Shown here piece after piece: positions 1 to 5,106 of a DNA stretch of 6,690 bases. The position numbers and the translations under genes were made by a program. How positions within the stretch are numbered: position 1 is the stretch's first letter; the number at the start of each line of letters is the position of its first letter. The DNA is taken from assembly GCA_029263435.1 (NCBI GenBank), contig JAJCXL010000162.1:1-6690 (forward strand), given 5' to 3'. This stretch comes from Acidobacteriota bacterium. Lineage in GTDB: Bacteria > Acidobacteriota > Vicinamibacteria > Marinacidobacterales > SMYC01. Below the pieces are notes generated by a model, which saw only the letters and a program-made list of their open reading frames with translations, ran no database searches and was not told where the DNA came from.

Positions 1-1
1 C

Positions 2-1078
2 TTCAGCTACATCGCCGGCAAAGCCGCCACGGACGCCTTCTTCTCGAACAGCCAGTTCATCGGGATCGGTTTTTCTCAAAGGCAGCTCACGCCGGCCGAG
101 ATCCGAGTCGCTCAAGTTTTTCCCGATAGCCCCGCTTCCGAGGCGGGCTTACGGAGAGGCGACGCCCTCAACGCGATCGACGGGCGCTCGGTAGAGGAGC
201 TCGGCGCGAGCGGTGAGCTCGGTGGAGCGTTCGGCCCATCGACGGCGGGCTATTCGGTCCGCATCCAGTGGCGCACGTTGCAAGGTGCTATCCGCACCGA
301 GACCGTCACGAAGCGGGCCGTGACGATACCGACCGTATCTCAAACCGCCGTCCTCGACGTGCGGGGCCTGCCGGTCGGCTACGTCCACTTTCGTAACTTC
401 GTCGAGCCTTCCACTGGCGCTCTCAACGCTGCCTTCGCGAAGCTACGGCAAGCCGGGGTCGTGGACCTCATCCTCGATTTGCGCTACAACGGCGGCGGTC
501 TCATCGACGTTGCCCAGCACCTCGGAAGCCTCATCGGCGGCTCGCGAACGAACAGCCAGGTGTTCGTCGAGTTTCAACACAACGACAAGCAGATGTCCTT
601 GAACCGCCAGCTCCGGTTCGGCAACCGTGCGCAACAGCTCAACGTGCCGCGCGTCGTGATCTTGACCTCCCGCGCTTCCGCTTCTTCGAGCGAGCTCGTC
701 ATCAACGGCCTCGCTCCGTTCATCCCGGTGACCCTCGTCGGTCGCCGCAGCTTCGGGAAACCCGTCGGACAGTACAGCTTCGATTTCTGCGACAAGGTCA
801 TCTTCCCGGTGTCGTTCCAGAGCGTCAATGCGAGCGGTAGTGGCGATTTCTTCAATGGCTTTCCCGTCGACTGCCCCATGAGAGACGGTCTGAACCGGCC
901 CCTCGGCCATCCCGAAGAAGCGATGCTCGCGGAAGCACTGTATTTTCTCGAGCATGGCACTTGCAGCCCCGAGTCGCTGGCGGAAAAGAACCAGCGCTCC
1001 CTACAGGCCACCGCTCCGGAGCGATTCGATGCCGACCGAACGATGACCGGCTTCGATCAGCTCATCAACGCGCGTTAG
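2..1078 (+). CDS. PDZ-containing S41-family (C-terminal processing type) serine peptidase, N-terminus missing
   Basis: The frame is open from the left edge, so 358 C-terminal residues are visible and the true start and any signal peptide lie outside. Visible residues 35-70 form a PDZ-like segment with the typical PASEAGLRRGDALNAIDG pattern. The S41 core follows, with the LILDLRYNGGG strand near residue 160. By alignment with the E. coli Tsp Ser430/Lys455 dyad, the nucleophile is the first Ser of the SSSE motif (codon 683-685, visible residue 228). The general base is the Lys of SFGKPVGQ (codon 758-760, residue 253), and the 25-residue spacing is exactly conserved. The tail, with Cys residues at about 263, 291 and 321 and a short LG.PEEAMLAEAL helix, matches a group of exported S41 proteins rather than classical Tsp. 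It probably cleaves misfolded or extracytoplasmic polypeptides; the substrate is unknown. A TTG at 278 is an internal codon, since the PDZ coding continues upstream in frame. It converges with the S9 peptidase gene. Confidence 0.93.
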   Translation, partial: FSYIAGKAATDAFFSNSQFIGIGFSQRQLTPAEIRVAQVFPDSPASEAGLRRGDALNAIDGRSVEELGASGELGGAFGPSTAGYSVRIQWRTLQGAIRTETVTKRAVTIPTVSQTAVLDVRGLPVGYVHFRNFVEPSTGALNAAFAKLRQAGVVDLILDLRYNGGGLIDVAQHLGSLIGGSRTNSQVFVEFQHNDKQMSLNRQLRFGNRAQQLNVPRVVILTSRASASSSELVINGLAPFIPVTLVGRRSFGKPVGQYSFDFCDKVIFPVSFQSVNASGSGDFFNGFPVDCPMRDGLNRPLGHPEEAMLAEALYFLEHGTCSPESLAEKNQRSLQATAPERFDADRTMTGFDQLINAR

Positions 1079-3071
1079 GACCGGGACGGTTCGTCGAGAT
1101 CATAGCCGAAACCGGGACCCACTTCTCGAACCACTCGACGTTTCGGATCAACAAATCACGCACCAAACGCGGCTCACGGACGCCGTGAGGCTGGCCGGGA
1201 TAGACGACCAGCTTCGTCGGCGCCTTCCCTATCGCGCGCACCGCTTCGTAGAACTGAATGCTCTGCTCCGCCGGAACTCTCTCGTCACGCTCGCCGACTT
1301 GGATGAGAAGCGGGGTCGTGACGCGCGTGACGTTCCGATAGGCCGAGCGCTCTTCGTAGAGCTCGAAGTCCTCCCACGGCTTCGGTCCCAAATAGGTGTG
1401 GTAGAACTCGGGAAGATCGGTTTGCGAGTACATGGAGATGAGGTCATTCGCACCGGCTCCCGCACTCGCCGCGCGGTAGCGCGTCGTCTGAGTAATTCCC
1501 CAAAACGTATGGTGCCCGCCGAAGCTCCATCCCATGATCCCGAGTCTCGCCGAATCCGCGATGCCCTGTTCGATCAAAGCGTCCACCCCGGAGTCGATAT
1601 CGACCCAGTCTCGACCCGAGATGTCCCCGCGATTGAGCCCTCGAAACCGTTCGCCGTATCCGGTTGAGCCGCGATAGTTGGGTTGGAGGACCGCGTAGCC
1701 CATCCCGGCAAAGACTTGCACCGGGTAAGCGCCGCGGCGGGCCGAGAACCTGTCCGACGAGACGCCGGACGGACCGCCATGGATGACGAGAAGTAGCGGT
1801 ACCCGCGTCCCTTCACGGTAGCCCACGGGCAGATTCAGGATGCCTTCGATGGACTCGCCATCGGCACGCGACTTCCACGTCACCACCCGCTGCTCCCCGA
1901 GCGCAAGAGACGTCTCCACATGCGAGTTGTGGCGACTGAGTTGGGAGGGCTCGAACGCGTCGGTGCGCGATACGAAGACGTTGGCCGGTCGAGAGCCTGA
2001 CTCTTCCAAGAAAGCCACCAAAGAGCCATCCTCGCTCATCGAAAAGCTCGAGGCGTAAGGGCTGGTGCTCACCCGCGTCGCGCGGGTCCCGACTCGAAAG
2101 AGGCCTCGCCCCGTACGCTCGGCGGCTTCTACGTACAGCCCCGCTGGAGTCGCGGACACGAAAGTGGCGTTCTCGTCGAGAGCATCGGTGAGAGGCCTCA
2201 CGGCGCTCGTGTCCGGAGAGACCTCCCACAGCTTTCGGTTGAAGGTTCCGAGACGTTGGCCGGTCGCAGCCACGATGACTCCGCTCGGCGTCCACGCCAC
2301 CGCAGTCTCACCTCCCGGCATCTGCGTTATCTTCCTTGCGTCGCCGCCGTCCGCGGAGACCACGAACACATCCATCTCGCTTCGGCTTCGCAGCGCGGGC
2401 CGGGGACGCGCGGAGAACGCCACCAAGCTCGAGTCGGGGCTGAACTCGAATGCCGAGACGAAGAGCTCCTCCGGAGACACTTGCTCGGGCGAAGCCGCCC
2501 GCCGCTCGGACACCGGCGACACCCACAAGTAGGACCACTCATCGGCATAGGTCTCGTCCCAGACGACGGGTCGGCCGCGCGAGGACTCGAAGGCCTCCAC
2601 CGCATCGCTCGTAGTCGGCTTGGCGACGAATCCGAGTCGATCCCCATCGGGGCTCAGACGAAAGGACTCGACGCTGGTGTGCCACTGCGTCACCTGCCAC
2701 GCTTCTCCCCCGTCCGGTCGGATGCCGTGCACCTGCCGCGACCCGCTCCGGTCGGAAGCGAACATCAACCAGCTCGAGTCCGATGACCATCGGGGCGTGT
2801 CGTTGACGCCATCGTGAGACGTCAGTCGGACCGGCTCGGCGGGTACCTCCCCGAGCGCCACGGCCCAGATCGCTGAGTCGTTCGAGCTCTCCTCGAAATC
2901 CATCTTAGTGACGACGTAGGCGACCCAGCGACCGTCCGGACTGATGCGAGGGTCTGTCACCGACTCCAGGCTCAAGACGTCCTCGACTGAGGCCGCCCGA
3001 GGCTCGCTCGCCCGTGCTGTAGCCGTCAAGAGCATCAGGACACAAAAGATTGCCGACTCCACTCGTTTCAT
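1065..3071 (-). CDS. Secreted S9-family prolyl oligopeptidase-type serine peptidase (COG1506-like)
   Basis: A complete protein of 668 residues, a normal length for the S9B/S9C dipeptidyl or acylaminoacyl peptidase group. Residues 1-21 look like a Sec signal peptide: Lys-Arg, a hydrophobic core, and an ARA cleavage motif before Ser22. Residues 40-400 carry PD40/TolB-like propeller blades, each with a SPDG-type motif (residues 43-47, 140-143, 211-213, 346-349). The alpha/beta-hydrolase domain covers about 405-652. It has the oxyanion HGGP (431-434), NYRGSTGYG (465-473), nucleophile Ser516 in GWSFGG, Asp596 in GERDERVP and His629 in GQPHG, so the triad is intact. It likely trims peptides in the periplasm; exo- versus endopeptidase action cannot be read from sequence. 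A short-spaced GAGGAG (3075-3080) lies 3 nt before the ATG. After WFEKW, where relatives usually end, there is a 16-residue tail whose coding overlaps the S41 gene end by 14 bp. It is divergent from cstA. Confidence 0.95.
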   Translation of the reverse strand: MKRVESAIFCVLMLLTATARASEPRAASVEDVLSLESVTDPRISPDGRWVAYVVTKMDFEESSNDSAIWAVALGEVPAEPVRLTSHDGVNDTPRWSSDSSWLMFASDRSGSRQVHGIRPDGGEAWQVTQWHTSVESFRLSPDGDRLGFVAKPTTSDAVEAFESSRGRPVVWDETYADEWSYLWVSPVSERRAASPEQVSPEELFVSAFEFSPDSSLVAFSARPRPALRSRSEMDVFVVSADGGDARKITQMPGGETAVAWTPSGVIVAATGQRLGTFNRKLWEVSPDTSAVRPLTDALDENATFVSATPAGLYVEAAERTGRGLFRVGTRATRVSTSPYASSFSMSEDGSLVAFLEESGSRPANVFVSRTDAFEPSQLSRHNSHVETSLALGEQRVVTWKSRADGESIEGILNLPVGYREGTRVPLLLVIHGGPSGVSSDRFSARRGAYPVQVFAGMGYAVLQPNYRGSTGYGERFRGLNRGDISGRDWVDIDSGVDALIEQGIADSARLGIMGWSFGGHHTFWGITQTTRYRAASAGAGANDLISMYSQTDLPEFYHTYLGPKPWEDFELYEERSAYRNVTRVTTPLLIQVGERDERVPAEQSIQFYEAVRAIGKAPTKLVVYPGQPHGVREPRLVRDLLIRNVEWFEKWVPVSAMISTNRPGPNAR

Positions 3072-3159
3072 AAGCTCCTCGCCGCGGCTTTACAGGCTCG
3101 CCGCGTCCGATTTGTAACATGCCCGTCGCCCGCGCGTCAGATTCACGTTTGCCCGGCTC

Positions 3160-3189
3160 TTGACACCGCTGTCCAGCTGTGAGCATATT
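3160..3189 (+). promoter_or_regulatory. Candidate sigma70-type promoter for cstA
   Basis: A perfect TTGACA lies at 3160-3165. It is followed after 18 bp by CATATT (3184-3189), which matches four of six positions of TATAAT; a TATTCT at 3186-3191 with a 20 bp spacer is the poorer alternative. Transcription would begin near 3196, giving a leader of about 220 nt before the cstA ATG. An inverted repeat CCAGC (3173-3177) / GCTGG (3195-3199), with centres about two helical turns apart, brackets the -10 and could be an operator. The lineage's sigma-factor consensus is not certain, so this is a pattern match only. Confidence 0.35.
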
Positions 3190-3228
3190 CTGACGCTGGC
3201 GGACGGCGTTTTCCGAGACATTCGGGGC

Positions 3229-3242
3229 CCGTTTCGCAACGG
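3229..3242 (+). other. Small hairpin in the cstA leader
   Basis: CCGTT (3229-3233) pairs perfectly with AACGG (3238-3242) around a TCGC loop. No T-run follows, so it is not an intrinsic terminator. If the promoter near 3160 is real, this hairpin would sit about 33 nt into the transcript. A five-base-pair stem in GC-rich DNA may be chance. Confidence 0.2.
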
Positions 3243-3360
3243 AAAGCTCATTAAGAATGTAAACTCGCAAACTCGAGGAGCCCCACCGGCGCCGATGCCT
3301 CGCTCATCGCTGCTCGCCAACGGCGGTTCCACAACAACCAATCTGGGAGGGGCTGTTTCA

Positions 3361-3420
3361 ATGACAGGAGCGTTGCGGTTCACCACCGCTCACTCGGGCT
3401 TTGACGGAGGCCACCGATGA
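3361..3420 (+). CDS. Possible 19-residue leader ORF overlapping the cstA start
   Basis: An ATG at 3361 opens a 19-codon frame, MTGALRFTTAHSGFDGGHR, ending at TGA 3418-3420. That stop overlaps the cstA start codon as ATGA, the classic arrangement for translational coupling. A strong purine tract GGGAGGGG (3345-3352) lies 8 nt before its ATG, which is good Shine-Dalgarno spacing. The cstA ribosome-binding site (3406-3410) is inside this ORF, so ribosomes translating it would clear local structure and terminate on the cstA start. An in-frame ATG at 3295 would give 41 residues but lacks a well-spaced Shine-Dalgarno sequence. The peptide resembles no leader peptide I know and has no codon run suggesting amino-acid attenuation. 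It may be a coincidental frame. Confidence 0.3.
   Translation: MTGALRFTTAHSGFDGGHR
3406..3410 (+). promoter_or_regulatory. Shine-Dalgarno sequence of cstA
   Basis: GGAGG ends 6 nt before the ATG at 3417. The cstA frame is closed just upstream by an in-frame TGA at 3402-3404, so 3417 is the earliest possible ATG. Together these fix the start. Confidence 0.85.
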
Positions 3421-5090
3421 ATACGGTCATGCTCGGAGGGATCGGCCTGGTCGCGATGTTCGCCGGCTACCGGTTCTACTCCAAGTTCCTGGCGGAGAAG
3501 ATTTATAAGCTCGACCCGGACTTCGTCACTCCGGCCCATACGAAGCGCGACGACAAGGACTACCTCCCCACTCACCGCATCGTCTTATGGGGCCATCACT
3601 TCACGGCCATCGCCGGTGCCGCTCCGATTATCGGACCTTCGATCGCCGTCATCTGGGGATGGGTCCCCGCGTTCTTGTGGGTCATCTTCGGCACGATTTT
3701 CTTCGCCGGGGTCCACGACTTCGGCGCGATCTGGGCGAGTGTCCGGAATGACGCCCAATCCATCGGCGCGCTCACCCGCGACGCGGTCGGCAGCCGGGCC
3801 CAAACGTTGTTCATGGTCGTGATCTTTTTCCTGCTGCTGATGGTGAACGCGGTGTTCGCGGTCGCGATCTCGGATGCTCTCATAGACACTCCCAGCAGCG
3901 TCATTCCGGCATGGAGCGCTATCGCCGTGGCGGTCGTCATCGGGGTTTTGATCTACAAGATGCACGTCCCTTTCATCTGGCCGACGATTGGCGGGACGAT
4001 CATTCTCTACGCGATGATCTGGGTGGGAGAAAGCGTGCCGGTCGAGCTTCCGGCATCCACGTTCGGGCTCAGCCCCGGCCCCGCCTGGATCGTGATCTTG
4101 TTCGTCTACGCGATGATCGCGTCTCTCCTACCGGTATGGCTGCTGCTTCAGCCGCGCGATTTCATCAACGGCATTCAGCTCGCCGTCGGCCTCGTTTTGC
4201 TGTACGGTGCCGTGTTCATCGCGAGCCCGACGATCGTCGCGCCGGCGTTCAACTTCGAAGCGCCCGAGGGAGCGCCGCCTTTGGTACCCCTGCTCTTCGT
4301 CACGATCGCATGTGGTGCGATTTCAGGTTTTCACGGCCTCGTGTCCTCCGGGACGACTTCGAAGCAGCTCGATAAAGAGACGGACGCTCGGTTCGTCGGC
4401 TATTTGGCGTCGCTCGGCGAGGGCTCCGTCGCGCTGGTGGTCATCCTCGCCACCACGGCGGGCTTTTCCTCTCTGTCCGAATGGCAGGCTACTTACGCTG
4501 AGTTCGGGGCGGGAGGCATTCCAGTCTTCGTCCTCGGAGGTTCTCGTATCGTCTCCGGCGCGCTCGGCATTCCCATCGAGTTCGCGGCCACTCTTTTGAC
4601 AGTGATGGCGGTGTTGTTCGCGGGTACGACGATGGATGCCGGCGTTCGGCTCCAGCGCTACATCATCCAGGAATGGGGCGTCATCTACAAGATCCGGGCC
4701 TTCCAAAACGGTTATGTCGCCACGGTGATCGCCGTCGTCGCTTGTCTGATCCTCGCTTTTGGGGCAGGCGGGCCGGATGGTAGCGGAGGCATGATCCTCT
4801 GGCCTCTGTTCGGAACCACGAATCAGTTGCTGGCCGGATTGACCTTGCTGGTCATCAGCGTCTTGCTCGTGAAGCTGGGACGGCCGAGCCGATACACGCT
4901 CGTGCCCATGGTCTTCGTGACCGCGATGGCCTTCGTCTCGGCACTCTTTCAGCTCGGAAGCCTCTATCGTGCGGAGCAATACATGCTTCTGGCAATCGAC
5001 TCGATGATTATCGTCGCGGCGATCTTCGTCATCTTGGAGGCGGTGTCAGCGCTCATGGAAGCGAAACGAAGCACCCCGACGGCGCAGTAG
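3417..5090 (+). CDS. cstA: CstA/BtsT-family carbon starvation transporter (short form)
   Basis: A complete 557-residue polytopic inner-membrane protein with well over ten hydrophobic segments, the first at residues 3-20. CstA-family blocks appear in order: WGHHFTAIAGAAPIIGP (58-74), FAGVHDFGAIWASVRN (96-111), LLPVWLLLQPRDFINGIQL (237-255), CGAISGFHGLVSSGTTSKQ (299-317), FAGTTMDAGVRLQRYIIQEW (401-420) and LWPLFGTTNQLLAGLTLL (461-478). E. coli CstA and BtsT are about 700 residues. This is one of the shorter versions found in many other phyla and ends soon after the last membrane helix. Family members import pyruvate (BtsT) or have been linked to peptide use under carbon starvation; the substrate here is not decided by sequence. 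The small YbdD/YjiX-type partner often found beside cstA in enterobacteria is absent from the window. It is divergent from a secreted S9 peptidase, which favours a peptide-utilisation role by context only. A long leader suggests regulated expression. Confidence 0.95.
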   Translation: MNTVMLGGIGLVAMFAGYRFYSKFLAEKIYKLDPDFVTPAHTKRDDKDYLPTHRIVLWGHHFTAIAGAAPIIGPSIAVIWGWVPAFLWVIFGTIFFAGVHDFGAIWASVRNDAQSIGALTRDAVGSRAQTLFMVVIFFLLLMVNAVFAVAISDALIDTPSSVIPAWSAIAVAVVIGVLIYKMHVPFIWPTIGGTIILYAMIWVGESVPVELPASTFGLSPGPAWIVILFVYAMIASLLPVWLLLQPRDFINGIQLAVGLVLLYGAVFIASPTIVAPAFNFEAPEGAPPLVPLLFVTIACGAISGFHGLVSSGTTSKQLDKETDARFVGYLASLGEGSVALVVILATTAGFSSLSEWQATYAEFGAGGIPVFVLGGSRIVSGALGIPIEFAATLLTVMAVLFAGTTMDAGVRLQRYIIQEWGVIYKIRAFQNGYVATVIAVVACLILAFGAGGPDGSGGMILWPLFGTTNQLLAGLTLLVISVLLVKLGRPSRYTLVPMVFVTAMAFVSALFQLGSLYRAEQYMLLAIDSMIIVAAIFVILEAVSALMEAKRSTPTAQ

Positions 5091-5095
5091 CGCCG
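5080..5095. terminator. GC hairpin spanning the cstA stop codon
   Basis: CGGCGC (5080-5085) pairs perfectly with GCGCCG (5090-5095) around an AGTA loop, and most of the TAG stop codon lies in that loop. It sits at the convergent junction of cstA and the permease gene, whose stop codons are only 16 bp apart. No T-run follows on either strand, so it is at best a weak or factor-assisted bidirectional terminator, or a 3'-end stabilising hairpin. Confidence 0.2.
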
Positions 5096-5106
5096 GCACA
5101 GCGTCG

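Larger units (their letters stand above)
3072..3416. other. Divergent intergenic region between the S9 peptidase gene and cstA
   Basis: This 345 bp stretch contains the start signals of both flanking genes and no recognisable conserved protein gene. Rightward elements are a TTGACA box at 3160-3165, a hairpin CCGTT-TCGC-AACGG at 3229-3242, and a locally AT-richer patch at 3249-3264. There is also a 19-codon open frame from 3361 and the cstA Shine-Dalgarno sequence at 3406-3410. The frame of the mini-ORF stays open back to 3160 (TTG), but the encoded residues resemble no family I know and the composition is not convincing. The leftward promoter for the S9 gene is not clear: the best match is weak. 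No riboswitch class is recognisable by eye. Confidence 0.7.

Noticed and set aside
443..955. A 170-codon open frame antisense to the S41 peptidase
   Set aside because: It is a shadow of a convincing S41 catalytic domain, with no recognisable domain and a charged, biased composition.
2256..2786. A 176-codon plus-strand frame across the S9 propeller region
   Set aside because: It is opposite an intact propeller with repeated SPDG motifs; the product is Arg/His/Pro-rich with no domain.
3089..3117. Minus-strand promoter for the S9 gene: TTACAA (3112-3117), 17 bp spacer, TGTAAA (3089-3094)
   Set aside because: The -35 matches only three of six consensus positions, and the implied leader of about 11 nt would be very short; the spacing alone is not enough.
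3178..3193. A CRP-like half site TGTGA with N6 and TCTGA upstream of cstA
   Set aside because: E. coli cstA is cAMP-CRP controlled, but the second half matches TCACA at only three of five positions. The site would overlap the -10, and the host is probably not a gammaproteobacterium.
3160..3420. An 86-codon ORF starting with TTG at 3160 as a real gene
   Set aside because: The TTG is part of the likely -35 box, no Shine-Dalgarno sequence precedes it, and the product resembles no family. Only the last 19 codons have a good start signal.
4323..4979. A 218-codon open frame antisense to cstA
   Set aside because: It lies wholly within the clearly conserved transporter, and its product is a low-complexity Asp/Gly/Arg/His/Gln-rich sequence typical of reverse-strand reading in GC-rich DNA.
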